From Defluviicoccus sp. (GTDB lineage Bacteria; Pseudomonadota; Alphaproteobacteria; MPNO01): DNA of 35,105 bases. Of this stretch, positions 7,697 to 16,914 are shown piece after piece. How positions within the stretch are numbered: position 1 is the first letter of the stretch; each line of letters opens with the position of its first letter. Under the pieces are notes generated by a model. It was not told the origin of the DNA and made no database searches. It was given only the letters and a program-made list of their open reading frames with translations. The DNA lies in the NCBI GenBank assembly GCA_022826125.1, contig JAJDVM010000212.1, forward strand, positions 1-35,105, given 5' to 3'. The position numbers and the translations under genes were made by a program.

Positions 7697-10174
7697 CTAC
7701 ATCGACATCCCGGCGCTCTTGCCGGTTGACAGGGTCTGCCCCATGGATTCGCCCTGGGAGCGGGTCTGCGCTTCGTCATTGCGCTGCTGGATCGAAGGTT
7801 CGCTGGAAACGACGACGGGGTGGACCGGGATCCTGTCGTTGCGGGCCTTCTCGGCAAGGAACGTCGACTTTCCGTTTTCGGCCTTGAATTCGATCACTCC
7901 CCGGGGTTTGACGGTGTCGACGATCTGGTGGTCGCGCGCCCGGATGAAGGAAGTCCCCGTCTGTCCCTTGTCGAGCTCGAAGAAGGCTTGCTGGACGTTG
8001 TTGCGCGTCGCCCAGTCGGAGACCATCTGGAGCGTTCCGTGGGTGTTGCCGTGCGCGATCCACATGTCCGGCCGGTGCGCGAGCACGCGGTCCATTTCCC
8101 TGTCGACCGTCTCCTGGTCGGCACCGTCCTGATAGGCGGTTACCGCGACCGGGAAGCCCTTGGGCATCCGGGCCATGTCGTGCTCCTTCTGGAGGCGCTC
8201 GACGTGCTCGGCCGCCTCGACCGCGGCGGCGGAAACCGGGTGCGGTCGTTCCGCGTCGGGGGAGGGGCGGGGGAGCCATTTCTCGCCGGTCAGCTCCTCG
8301 GCGGTCTCGGCGAGCTTCGCGCGGGCTTGCTCGAAAAGGTTCAGGCTGTTGTGGCCCTGCTCCAGCTCCTGGCCGGTGTCGGATATCTGGTTGAGGGTGA
8401 TTTCGCCTCCGAAATTTTCGCGGTGGAGGTCCTTCTGGCGGTCGGCGAGCCGGTCGGTCCGGTCGGTAAGCCCGCCGGGGCCTGAGATCATGGAATGGAA
8501 GACATCGACGATGCGGTGGGTGAGGGAGGTTCTGAGCGACTCGTTCTCCTCGGTGTCCGGCGCGACGGCATCGACCATGACGCGCATTCCCGCGGCGGCC
8601 GTCGTCGCTTCGTCCGACGGAGCGAGATAGGGGGCGGCAGCGGCCTCGGCGACCTGGCCCGGGCCGTGGAGCACGGCATCGGCGTATTTGCGATCGCGCA
8701 TGCCCTCGGGAAGGGACGGATCTTCGTGCCGGCTCTCCGAGGCGATCGCGAGAGAGGGGGGCGTTTGGTGAGCGGGCTGGGAGGGGGCCGCGTCCTGGGT
8801 GACGAGGGTGCCTTTCATGCCGTTCGGAAGGACGATGCCGACCGATCCGCCGATCTGTTCGGCGGAGAGTTCCGGAACGGGGTTTTTCAGGTCCTGGAGT
8901 CGGTCCGCGGCGTTCTCCTGGCGGGGCTTGGCGGTCGCGGCCTCGCCCGGTTGGGAAGTTTCGCGGCTGAGGGCGGTTTCCTGGCGGAGGGGGCGCTCGT
9001 TGATTCGTTCGACGGGGATGCTGTGCCTGGTGGCCTGGGTGCACAGGCGGGGCGGCCGCGTCTCGCCGGCGGCGAAATGTACGATCTTCGCCGGCCGCGC
9101 CCGCAGCATGGAGTCGTCGCGGGCCTTGATGGCGGCGCCGCGGTCGTCGCCGTGCTGTTTCCATTGCGGAACGAACGCCTCCTGGGGCACGTCGCGGTTC
9201 TTGGCCCAGGTGGACGCGATTTGCTGGACGCCCTTGGCCCCTCCGTGCGCGAGCACCATGTCGGGGCATTCCTTGAGGCATCTGTCGAGGCGCTTGTAGA
9301 TCGTGTCGTGGTCGGTCCATCCGGTGCCGCCGGCGACCGCGATCAGCGTCCCCTCGGGAAGTTCGCGGGTATCGTGGCCGGCGCGGGCCGCGCGGGCGAA
9401 GTCCCTGCCGTCGACGCGCGCGAGGACGTCCCCGGTCTGGCTGACATGGGTGCCGCGGCGGGGCGCCCAGACGTTGCCGGTATGGTGGGAATAGAGATCG
9501 GCGGCGTAGTCGCGGAACAGTTCGTAATGGTCGCGCATGGAGGCGAGCGAGAGGAGCTCCTGGGTTTTGGTCTCCAGTTCGACGGATGCGGGGTCCCTGC
9601 CCTGTTCGGAGATCCGCTGGCCCTCGGTCTTGCGGAGCGTGTTGCACTCCTGGCTCACCCGGTCGATGCGTTTTTCGAGGCCGACGACCTGGGAGTGGTA
9701 GCCGTGGACGATGCTCCAGACGAATGGCTCGCGCTCGTCGCCCATCCGGTAGCCCTCGGGGGTGGTCACCTCCATGAGCATCTCGATCCCGGCCCCGATC
9801 TGGTCGAACGCGGCCTGGACATGCGGCGGGACCGGGCCTTCGAAGGTCGGTGGACTGTCGCCGTTGAGCCAGACGTCGCGGGTGTCGGGCTCGCTGGCGA
9901 TCGGCTGGGCGCCGTGAAGCGCCATTTCATCGGCTATGCGCGCGGTGGCGCTGTCGCCGCTCAACCCGTAGGCGGTTTCGACCTCTTCCCGGCTGCGCCC
10001 CCGGACGTCTTCCGGATCGACGCCGTCCCTGGCGGTATCCCGGGCCGCGGCCGAGGGGTCGGGATCACGGTTTTCGAACAGCGCGTCGTGGACGCCGCCG
10101 GCGTCGGCGAAGGCGTCCGACATGGCGGTGTTGAAGGGCTCTTCGTCGGAGAGGCGGGGGGTTCTGTCGCTCAT
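7697..10174 (-). CDS. Protein with two SLOG (DUF2493-like) domains, third gene of the relaxase operon
   Basis: The 825-residue product has a first SLOG-type Rossmann domain at about 275-390: TLIAVAGGTGW, then DMVLAHGGAKGVQQIA, then the WKQHG block typical of DUF2493. A second, more diverged copy lies at about 674-787, with DMWIAHGNTHGTLQMVSDWA. SLOG domains bind nucleotide-derived ligands; some, such as that of ThsA in Thoeris, sense NAD-derived signals. Residues 100-390 align with most of the SLOG protein at 26070-27125, including the shared VWxPRRGxH block ahead of the domain, so the two are paralogues. It begins 114 bases after the relaxase stop on the same strand and is probably co-transcribed with it. 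The domain calls are from motifs; a role in transfer or in blunting recipient signalling is inference. Confidence 0.82.
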   Translation of the reverse strand: MSDRTPRLSDEEPFNTAMSDAFADAGGVHDALFENRDPDPSAAARDTARDGVDPEDVRGRSREEVETAYGLSGDSATARIADEMALHGAQPIASEPDTRDVWLNGDSPPTFEGPVPPHVQAAFDQIGAGIEMLMEVTTPEGYRMGDEREPFVWSIVHGYHSQVVGLEKRIDRVSQECNTLRKTEGQRISEQGRDPASVELETKTQELLSLASMRDHYELFRDYAADLYSHHTGNVWAPRRGTHVSQTGDVLARVDGRDFARAARAGHDTRELPEGTLIAVAGGTGWTDHDTIYKRLDRCLKECPDMVLAHGGAKGVQQIASTWAKNRDVPQEAFVPQWKQHGDDRGAAIKARDDSMLRARPAKIVHFAAGETRPPRLCTQATRHSIPVERINERPLRQETALSRETSQPGEAATAKPRQENAADRLQDLKNPVPELSAEQIGGSVGIVLPNGMKGTLVTQDAAPSQPAHQTPPSLAIASESRHEDPSLPEGMRDRKYADAVLHGPGQVAEAAAAPYLAPSDEATTAAAGMRVMVDAVAPDTEENESLRTSLTHRIVDVFHSMISGPGGLTDRTDRLADRQKDLHRENFGGEITLNQISDTGQELEQGHNSLNLFEQARAKLAETAEELTGEKWLPRPSPDAERPHPVSAAAVEAAEHVERLQKEHDMARMPKGFPVAVTAYQDGADQETVDREMDRVLAHRPDMWIAHGNTHGTLQMVSDWATRNNVQQAFFELDKGQTGTSFIRARDHQIVDTVKPRGVIEFKAENGKSTFLAEKARNDRIPVHPVVVSSEPSIQQRNDEAQTRSQGESMGQTLSTGKSAGMSM

Positions 10175-10288
10175 GCTCGCACCGTGGTTGCCCCGCGGCG
10201 GAAATGCCGGCGGGAGGGTGCGGGAGAGCGCTGAGCGGGATTATAGGGAAGCGGGAGGCGGGCGGAAAGAGGGCGGAGAAGCTCCCGG

Positions 10289-13200
10289 TCAGAAGCTCAT
10301 GCCGGAGGAGGGACCCCTGTCCTGCTCGAACGGCATGCGGTTGTCCTCGAACGGCATGCGTTCCTGGCCGCGGCTGGCCTGCCACGCGTGGTGGTGTTCG
10401 CTGAGCTCGGCGAGACGCTTCTGCTGGTGGGGCTCGAGGGTTCCGGATTGCAGCAGATGGTCGCAGCGCTTGGCGAGGTCCTCCCATCCCGGTGTTTCGT
10501 AAGGATGGCGGTCGAGGCGCTTGGCCTCTTCGACATGTTGCTTCAAATCGTTGCCGAACGTGGCGTAGCTGTCGGCGCGGCTTGCCGAATGGGACGACGT
10601 TCTGGCGGGCTGTTGCCGGGATTCTCCGGGTTCCTGGTGGGAATCGGCCCGCTCGCCGGGGCCGTAGATCTGTTCAAGATGGGCGCGGGCGGCTTCGGGA
10701 AGATCCGGAAGTTCGAGAAGCGATCTTCCCTCGTGACGAATTCCGTCTCCGGTCTCCGAGAAGAGGCTTGTGGGGGTCGAGGGGTCGAGCGCATCGTCGA
10801 AAAAAGCGTTCCGGCGTTCGATGTACTGTTCGAAGAGTGTCTGGGCGTGCTGTTGTCGTTGCTCGATGGCGGCGGGGGACTGGGCTTGGACGGCTTCGCG
10901 GCGTTCGAGTAGCTCCACCCATTGGGTCGGTGCGGAAACCTGGAGCAACGCGATGCGCGAGGCGTCGGAGAGGGCGGGAAGCGCGGCGATAGCGAGGCCC
11001 TCGTCCCGGATGCGGCCGGTGAGCTCGCGGTGAGTGGTTGCTGCCTCATAGGGGTGGAAAAGCTCCTCGGCGTGGGCGTCGCGGTACTCGAAGTGCCTGG
11101 CGCACATGGCTTCGGCTTCCCGGCGGGCTTCGTACGTCGCGTCGATCTTGCCGATCTCGTCCTCGAGATACCGGAGATCGGCGGGCTGGAGGCCGGGCAG
11201 CGCGAGGAAGCCCCTGAGCTCGTTCTCGAGCTCGTCCCAGCCGGGTGCGTCGAAGGGATTCATGTCCATGGCGTCCGCGTCCTCGCAGTGGCGCTGGAGC
11301 CGGAGGGCGTGGTCGTCGATGAGCGCGGCCGGGGAGGGCGCGGGAGGCGTGCCGGGTGCGGTGCCGGCGGGGATTTCGGGAGCGCGGTCGGCGGAGCGAT
11401 CCGGAGTTTCGGCGGCCGGTCGATGTTCGGTTTCCGGGGACGGGTCGATCGCGGGGCCTATATCGGGCTCCTCGCGGATAGTCCGATGCGGCGGGATGCC
11501 GTCGCCGGCGTCCAGGCCCGGTGAAACCTCGGGTGCCGGTTCGATGGTGTTGTGTGCAGACGGGACGATGCTGGCGGAATGCTCTTCCGGTGCTTCCCGG
11601 TCCGGCGGGTAGTCGTAGTCGGGAATGTCCTGGGCTTCCCAGTCGACATCGTAGTTGGGCTCCCAATCCATGTCGGGCTGGGTTTCGAGAGCGGCGTCGG
11701 TATCCGGATCGAGATCGTCGGTCGGAGCCTGGACCAGTCCGGTGTCGGCGGGGAGTCGCTCGCGGGTCTCGGCGATCGCGGGCTCGGGTTCGAGGCTGGC
11801 GATGAGGCGTTCGGCGTTGGCGAACACCTCTTCCATGGGATCCCGCGGGCGGGCCGCGGCCTTGAACGCGGGGTCGATCTCGCGGCGTTCGGACTGGGAC
11901 ATCTTGAAGATCGAGGCGGCCCGGGTGTGGGCGTTGGCGAAGGCCTTGAGGTCGGAGACGTCGATGCCGCCATGTTCGCGGAGGACGCGGGCGTGGAGGG
12001 GGTTGCCCTCGATGAAGGGGGTGACCGTGCGGAGGATGGCGGTGCTCTCGCTCAGGTCCTTCCGGAAGGCCGGGTCCATCGCCACGGCCGCGTTCCCCGT
12101 GTCTGCGCGTTCGCGGTCCCATTGCCGGAGCGAGGCGGTGAGCGTGCTGCATGCCTGGCCGAGGGTTTGCGCCGCGAGACCGTGCCGGACGCGGATCTCG
12201 CTGTAGCGGATCTGTGCGGCCACGTCGCTGAGCTTGCCGTTGCCGGCGTCGTTGGCCGTGAGCCATTGGGTGGCGGTGCGGCCCTTCGGATCGGTTCGGC
12301 GGAGGGTCTCGGCCGCCTCCGCGGCCGGGCCGTCCGAAGCCGCCGAGGGCTTGCCGCTGCCGAAGTGACGGGCCTTCATCTCCGCGCTCATGTAGTCCTT
12401 GGCGGCTTCCTTGGGCCGCATGCGGGACCAGCTGCGGGCGAGGTACTCCCGGACTTCCATGTCCGTCACCGGGTCGCCGGCGGTCTCTTCGTTGCGCTGC
12501 TGGCGGATGTCGAGCTCGATCGGCTTGCGGTTGACGTAGATGTCGAGCCGCTCGCGGTGGCGGGTGCATGCCGGGTAGATGGTCTCGCGGGCGGGCTTCT
12601 GGTCGGCGAGGACGAAGGCGCGGTCGACGGTGCGGCCCTGCGCGCTCGTCATGGTCATCGTGTATCCGTGATTGAGCCGGATCTTCCCGTGGTAGTCGCG
12701 CATTTCGTCGTGGTGGAATTCGACGATGCGGCCGTGGTTGGTCCGCGCCCGGATCCAGAGACGCGGCTCGTCGGGGCTGTCGGGAATCGTTCCGCGCTCC
12801 TCGAGCTCGAGCACCGTCATGTAGGTGCCGTTGAAAATCTGTTTCCTCCACATCAGCGCGCCGGCCCTGAGCACGTCGCCCACGGCGATCTCGAGCGGCT
12901 CGGGCCGTGCCCTGGGCGAGCGGCTGCGGCATGCCTGGACGGTGAAGCGCGGTCCGTCGTTGCCCTTGAGGACGCGCTCCCGCATGAGGTGGGAAAGGGC
13001 GCGGCATTCGGCGTTGGTCATCGCGATGACGGCGGCGCTCTTTTCCGGCTGTTCGGTACGGAAGCGGTCCCAGTCGTCGACGATCCGGGTGAGGGTGCTG
13101 TCCAGGTCGCGCCCGATATGGAGACGTTCGCGGGCATCGTAGGCGGCGATCGCCGCGGCCGCCTTGCCGTCGCGGAAGTCCTCCGAGGCGACGACCTGCC

Positions 13201-15166
13201 AGGGGCGGACGGAGGCCCTGGTTTCGTCCGGCATGGCCTCGAATTCGTCGAGGATCTTCTGTCTCTCGCGTTCCGGCGCGATCTTGGCGCGGAGCCTGGC
13301 GGTCTCGCGGTCCTCGCCATGAACCGCGACGAGGATGTCCTCGACGTCGGCCTTCTGCCGGCGAATGGTGTCGACGCGGGTTGAGCCGGTGACATCGCGG
13401 ATGAGGCGAAGCCCGGGCCCCGCCTCGACCGGCTGCTGCTGGTGGGTGTCGCCGGCGAAGATGACCTTCGCCCCCGTCCCGCGCGCGATCTGGAGGATCT
13501 TGAGGGCCTGGGTCGACGACAGCATGCCGGCTTCGTCGACGAAGATGACGGTCCTCGGATCGAGCCTCAGCCTCTGGATCGCGATGTCGGCGATGAGCTT
13601 GTCGACGCACCGGTTGAGGGCGTCGAGATCGGTCCCGAGCTCGAGCGAAACCTCCCACGGAACCGCAGTCGCGATCACTCTGTATCCGCGCTCGCGGTAG
13701 AGATCCGCGATGGGCCGGAGAGTTGTCGTCTTCCCGCTTCCGGCCGCTCCCTCGATGATGGCGATGCGTCCGGACCGGGTGGCGGCGTGCATGGCTTCGG
13801 TCTGTTCGTCCGACGTTGGGTAGCCCTCGGCCTGAAGCTCGGCGATCCTTTTCTCCACGACGCCGGTCGGAATCTCGTAGCTTCCGGTGTCGACAAGTCT
13901 GGCGGAGAGCTCGTTGATGTCCTTCTCGGTCTTGAGGGTGTGGGCGGAGGTGAAGGTGCGCGTGTGGACCAGCCGGGCGCCGGCGTCGTAGTCGAGACTG
14001 GGCTTGTCGAGCTCGATGAACCGGGCGTTGCCGAGGACCTGATCGAAGAGGTCCTGGCGGGTTTCGCGGGAGAGCATTCCCGCGGTTGCGTTCAGGGTCT
14101 TCTCGTAGAGCTGGGTGTAGCGGAACACGGACTCCATCTTGGTCATTTCCTCGGGGAGAGCGGTGAGCTTTTCCTCAAGGTCGTCCTTCAACTCCTCCGT
14201 GAAATGGAACTGGTGGCCGGTGGCGGCGTCCATGAACGCCTCCAGGTCCTCGATATGGGCCGAGGCCTCGCCCATCCAGTTCTCGTGGCGGATTTCTGGC
14301 TCCACTCCATGCTGTTTCGGGGCACGGGTGGCGCGCTGGACGGCACCGTGGAAGGCCCCGTTTCCATTGAGGCTGACGCCGAATTTCGCGGCCGTGTCGA
14401 CGATCTGCTGGTCGCGTTTGGACCATTCGGCGATCAACTCCTGGGGAATGTTCTTGACCTTGGTGAACTCCTGGTCGTCGCCGTGGGTCTCGAGTTCGAT
14501 GCCGAGGCGGTCGCGGAGCAGCCAGCCGAGCTCGGCGCGGTAAGCCGCGCCGGCGGCTTTCTGCCAGGCGTAGAGGGGCTTGCCGTGGAGCGCGCGCCAT
14601 TTGCCGTCGTGGTGAGCCTTGGCGATGTTCAGAATCACGCAGTGGGTGTGGAGATGCGGGTCGTTGGCGCGTGACGCTCCGTGCTGAAAAAGCGCCGCCA
14701 TAATGTCGGCGGGAACGATCTTGTGGCCGCGTTGGTCCTCGCGAATCCGGGTGTAGGAACAGTGGTTCTGGATCGTATCGGCGAGGGCGACCTTTACGGC
14801 GTCGTTATGGGCTGCCTCGATCTGGGTGCGGAGTTCCGGCGGAGCGATGGCCCAGAGCGCCGAGACGGTCTTGTCGGCGTTGAAGGTGAGGTCGTAGGCC
14901 GGACAGCGTTTGTCGCTGTCGACGTTTCGGACGAGAGCCTGTCCTGTGCGAGGGTCGATGCCCCTGTAGAGTTTGTAGAAATCCGCGGAGTCGAGAACCT
15001 GCCCATCGCCGATTGTGCTGCCGTCGCCGGAAAAAAGTCCCGAAGGATTCCACCAGACCCCGTCGGGCTCTTCGCCCGAGAGGTAGTAGTCGCCAGGGGG
15101 ACGAAATGAGGCTTGGGAGTGGATGTAATAGTCGGCCGTTGCGGCCTTCGCGAGGGTTGCGACCAT
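10289..15166 (-). CDS. MobF-family conjugative relaxase-helicase (TraI/TrwC type)
   Basis: This 1625-residue protein nicks oriT and unwinds the transferred strand. The N-terminal relaxase domain has tyrosine pairs at 13-14 and 27-28 and the metal-binding histidines H162, H173 and H175 (QHGASR and DPHLHTH), as in TrwC and TraI. A superfamily-1 helicase follows: Walker A GAAGSGKT at 473-480, Walker B IFVDEAGML at 541-549, AGDTHQQQPV at 571-580, and the late motif around TMTSAQGRTVDRA (about 838-850). The last 700 residues include a very acidic low-complexity stretch at about 1150-1260. Its ATG overlaps the stop of the upstream paralogue by one base (TGATG), so it is translationally coupled. Confidence 0.96.
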   Translation of the reverse strand: MVATLAKAATADYYIHSQASFRPPGDYYLSGEEPDGVWWNPSGLFSGDGSTIGDGQVLDSADFYKLYRGIDPRTGQALVRNVDSDKRCPAYDLTFNADKTVSALWAIAPPELRTQIEAAHNDAVKVALADTIQNHCSYTRIREDQRGHKIVPADIMAALFQHGASRANDPHLHTHCVILNIAKAHHDGKWRALHGKPLYAWQKAAGAAYRAELGWLLRDRLGIELETHGDDQEFTKVKNIPQELIAEWSKRDQQIVDTAAKFGVSLNGNGAFHGAVQRATRAPKQHGVEPEIRHENWMGEASAHIEDLEAFMDAATGHQFHFTEELKDDLEEKLTALPEEMTKMESVFRYTQLYEKTLNATAGMLSRETRQDLFDQVLGNARFIELDKPSLDYDAGARLVHTRTFTSAHTLKTEKDINELSARLVDTGSYEIPTGVVEKRIAELQAEGYPTSDEQTEAMHAATRSGRIAIIEGAAGSGKTTTLRPIADLYRERGYRVIATAVPWEVSLELGTDLDALNRCVDKLIADIAIQRLRLDPRTVIFVDEAGMLSSTQALKILQIARGTGAKVIFAGDTHQQQPVEAGPGLRLIRDVTGSTRVDTIRRQKADVEDILVAVHGEDRETARLRAKIAPERERQKILDEFEAMPDETRASVRPWQVVASEDFRDGKAAAAIAAYDARERLHIGRDLDSTLTRIVDDWDRFRTEQPEKSAAVIAMTNAECRALSHLMRERVLKGNDGPRFTVQACRSRSPRARPEPLEIAVGDVLRAGALMWRKQIFNGTYMTVLELEERGTIPDSPDEPRLWIRARTNHGRIVEFHHDEMRDYHGKIRLNHGYTMTMTSAQGRTVDRAFVLADQKPARETIYPACTRHRERLDIYVNRKPIELDIRQQRNEETAGDPVTDMEVREYLARSWSRMRPKEAAKDYMSAEMKARHFGSGKPSAASDGPAAEAAETLRRTDPKGRTATQWLTANDAGNGKLSDVAAQIRYSEIRVRHGLAAQTLGQACSTLTASLRQWDRERADTGNAAVAMDPAFRKDLSESTAILRTVTPFIEGNPLHARVLREHGGIDVSDLKAFANAHTRAASIFKMSQSERREIDPAFKAAARPRDPMEEVFANAERLIASLEPEPAIAETRERLPADTGLVQAPTDDLDPDTDAALETQPDMDWEPNYDVDWEAQDIPDYDYPPDREAPEEHSASIVPSAHNTIEPAPEVSPGLDAGDGIPPHRTIREEPDIGPAIDPSPETEHRPAAETPDRSADRAPEIPAGTAPGTPPAPSPAALIDDHALRLQRHCEDADAMDMNPFDAPGWDELENELRGFLALPGLQPADLRYLEDEIGKIDATYEARREAEAMCARHFEYRDAHAEELFHPYEAATTHRELTGRIRDEGLAIAALPALSDASRIALLQVSAPTQWVELLERREAVQAQSPAAIEQRQQHAQTLFEQYIERRNAFFDDALDPSTPTSLFSETGDGIRHEGRSLLELPDLPEAARAHLEQIYGPGERADSHQEPGESRQQPARTSSHSASRADSYATFGNDLKQHVEEAKRLDRHPYETPGWEDLAKRCDHLLQSGTLEPHQQKRLAELSEHHHAWQASRGQERMPFEDNRMPFEQDRGPSSGMSF

Positions 15167-16386
15167 CAGTCTCGGCTCCCTCGTCCGGTTTTGAGATGCT
15201 GGCCGGGGGTGAAGGCCGGTGGGCGGATTTTCCCGGACAGCAAGGAGTGATCGAGCACGTATCGGAGGGCATCCGCTCGAGCCGTTCTGGATAGGCGACC
15301 CATTGTCGCGTTAGCCGTGGCGGCGACAACGGCTGGAAGGTCAAGAGGCTTCTCGGAGGCGCCGAGAGTGTCGGGAAGGGCGTCGATATTGTCGAGCGCC
15401 GTTCGCGTCTCGGACTGCGTGACGGCGTTTGCTGGATCGGTAAGTCTGGCTGTCAGTCCAGCGATGTCCGGAATGATTTCGAGGGCCTGAAATTTCCATG
15501 CCAGGTGGCGTTGATCCGCGGTGAGATGTCGATCTCGGAAGTTGGTGGTCTTGTTTCGAAGAGTTTCCTTGGCGGAACCGTCAAGCGGAGTCTCGCCGCT
15601 CATGGTGGCGGCTATGTCATTGATTTGCTTCCCGCGTGAAGAGCAGAGCTCTGCCAGAGATGAGGGCATAGCCGGGATGCGGAGCAATCCGGCGTCCTCC
15701 GGGTGGGGTTCGGTTGGTATGTTGTGCCGCGTCCTGAGTAGCCATGCAAGTTCGGCTCGGTACACGGCCCCGGCCGCCTTTTGCCAGAGGAATAATGGGC
15801 GGGCGTGAAGCGCGCGCCACTTGGCGTCCTGGCAGGTTTGAACGGCATTGAACACCAGGGCTCTGGTGTGGAGGTGCGGGTCGTTGGCGCGAGACGCACT
15901 TCGTGGGAAGAGGGCACCTATCGGAAGGCCGGCCAAGACCTGCATCGTGGATCGATCGAGGCGTGCGCGGGTGAGAGCGCAATAGGTCAGTATGATCTCT
16001 TCGAGCGCCGTTTGTACGGCGTCGATCTGGGCCGCCGAGATGCCGTCGCGGATATTCGGCGGACAAATGGCCCACAGCGCGGAAATCGTCTTATCGGCTG
16101 TGAAGGAGAGATCGAAGCCGGGGCTCCTTTTCGGGCTCCCGGCGTTGTCGGTGAGTTTGGACCCGCTGATCGGATGGAAACCCTTGTACAGCTTGTAAAA
16201 GGCTGGCGAGTCAACGTCTCGTTGGTGAGGCGTGGGATTTTGCGGTCCGCTGAAAAGGCTATTGGGGTTCCACCATTGGCCGTGCCGTTCCGCTATCGCA
16301 GGATAGAAGCCGACTCGCGGTTCAGGCATAGCCTGGCTGAGAATGTAATAGTCGGCATTGGCTGCGGGAGAAAGGACTGCGACCAT
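15166..16386 (-). CDS. Relaxase-domain-only paralogue with degenerate metal site (pseudo-relaxase)
   Basis: The 406-residue protein aligns without gaps to the first 200 residues of the relaxase downstream and more loosely beyond. It keeps Y13 and Y14, but the second tyrosine pair is F27-Y28. Of the three metal ligands, H162 and H175 are both arginine here (PRSASR, DPHLHTR); only H173 remains. It ends before the helicase. The frame is long, intact and coupled to the relaxase start, so it looks maintained rather than decaying. A non-catalytic partner that binds oriT or the relaxase, or a competitor that tunes transfer, would fit; both are inference. By its metal site it should not nick DNA. Confidence 0.85.
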   Translation of the reverse strand: MVAVLSPAANADYYILSQAMPEPRVGFYPAIAERHGQWWNPNSLFSGPQNPTPHQRDVDSPAFYKLYKGFHPISGSKLTDNAGSPKRSPGFDLSFTADKTISALWAICPPNIRDGISAAQIDAVQTALEEIILTYCALTRARLDRSTMQVLAGLPIGALFPRSASRANDPHLHTRALVFNAVQTCQDAKWRALHARPLFLWQKAAGAVYRAELAWLLRTRHNIPTEPHPEDAGLLRIPAMPSSLAELCSSRGKQINDIAATMSGETPLDGSAKETLRNKTTNFRDRHLTADQRHLAWKFQALEIIPDIAGLTARLTDPANAVTQSETRTALDNIDALPDTLGASEKPLDLPAVVAATANATMGRLSRTARADALRYVLDHSLLSGKIRPPAFTPGQHLKTGRGSRD

Positions 16387-16461
16387 GGCTTGCGGTCAAT
16401 CCTTGGAGGGTGGTCGTGGGCCAAGTTTCCGATACGAGAAGCACATATTGGAGATGCTTAC

Positions 16462-16502
16462 TTCGAAAATCAAGGCCTTTCAAGCGCTTCGCCCTTTAGG
16501 GC
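16462..16502. repeat. Cluster of four adjacent palindromes
   Basis: Within 41 bases lie TTCGAA (16462-16467), AAGGCCTT (16472-16479), AAGCGCTT (16482-16489) and GCCCT-TT-AGGGC (16491-16502). A larger hairpin can form between CCCTTT at 16492 and AAAGGG at 16511. They lie 76-116 bases upstream of the first relaxase-operon start and could be relaxosome or repressor sites. Confidence 0.55.
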
Positions 16503-16646
16503 AGGGGTCCAAAGGGGGAATATTTGGGCTTCGGGCGAGGGGTTTCCGAGGCTCGGTGGTTGGTGACGGATACTGTGCTGGCGAGGCGATGAGAGATCGC
16601 GTGGATTTGGACGAGACGCATGGTGGCGGTTCCTGAGGCGCTGTGC

Positions 16647-16691
16647 GGGTTTGGGAGGGGCGGGTTGCGCGGGTGGGGGAGTGGGCGAGGG
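16647..16691 (+). other. Two adjacent canonical G-quadruplex motifs
   Basis: The plus strand has G runs at 16647-16649, 16653-16655, 16657-16660 and 16662-16664 with loops of 3, 1 and 1. A second set lies at 16671-16673, 16675-16679, 16683-16685 and 16689-16691 with loops of 1, 3 and 3. Both satisfy the G3+N1-7 rule. Such structures form most easily in single-stranded DNA, as during conjugative transfer. Confidence 0.6.
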
Positions 16692-16851
16692 CGTGTCGGT
16701 GGGCGCTGTCGCGGGATTGAGATGGCGCGTGGGACGGGTGTGCCGGTAGGCTCGGGCGAACGCGAAACGGGTGGAGGCGAGGGGAACGCTGGCGAGGGGC
16801 CTGGGCGGGGCTTGCGGGCTTCGCGAGGCTGAATTACCGTCCCCTCCGCGC

Positions 16852-16881
16852 CGCGGCCGGCCCAGGGATCCACGCGGCCGG
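16852..16881. repeat. Nine-base direct repeat spaced two helical turns
   Basis: CGCGGCCGG occurs at 16852-16860 and 16873-16881, 21 bases apart, and contains the palindrome CGGCCG. It sits 34 bases before the next start and could be an operator for autoregulation by the small protein encoded there. Confidence 0.3.
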
Positions 16882-16914
16882 GCGGCGGGGTAACGGCTGG
16901 ACGGAGGAACGGAG

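Larger units (their letters stand above)
16387..16914. other. Divergent 528-base gap upstream of the relaxase operon: candidate oriT and control region
   Basis: No convincing gene lies here. The relaxase-proximal half holds an AT-richer stretch with four consecutive palindromes. The other half is strongly G-skewed (by hand count about 100 G against 32 C in 16621-16800) and holds two G-quadruplex motifs and a short direct repeat. MobF oriT sites usually lie next to the relaxase gene and its accessory DNA-binding gene, which is this position. I did not find a nic sequence that I recognise. Confidence 0.4.

Noticed and set aside
8495-10234. Long plus-strand reading frame of 579 residues opposite the SLOG gene
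   Set aside because: It is Gly/Val/Arg-rich without motifs and lies entirely opposite a gene with clear domains; long antisense frames are expected at this GC content.
11552-13384. Plus-strand frame of 610 residues opposite the relaxase
   Set aside because: It has no recognisable motif, and the opposite strand encodes the helicase motifs.
11046-13658. Minus-strand frame of 870 residues within the relaxase gene
   Set aside because: It is an Arg/Pro-rich shifted frame of the relaxase helicase, not a separate protein.
16620-16832. Small plus-strand frame in the divergent gap
   Set aside because: It is Gly/Arg low complexity caused by the G-rich strand, with no ribosome site.
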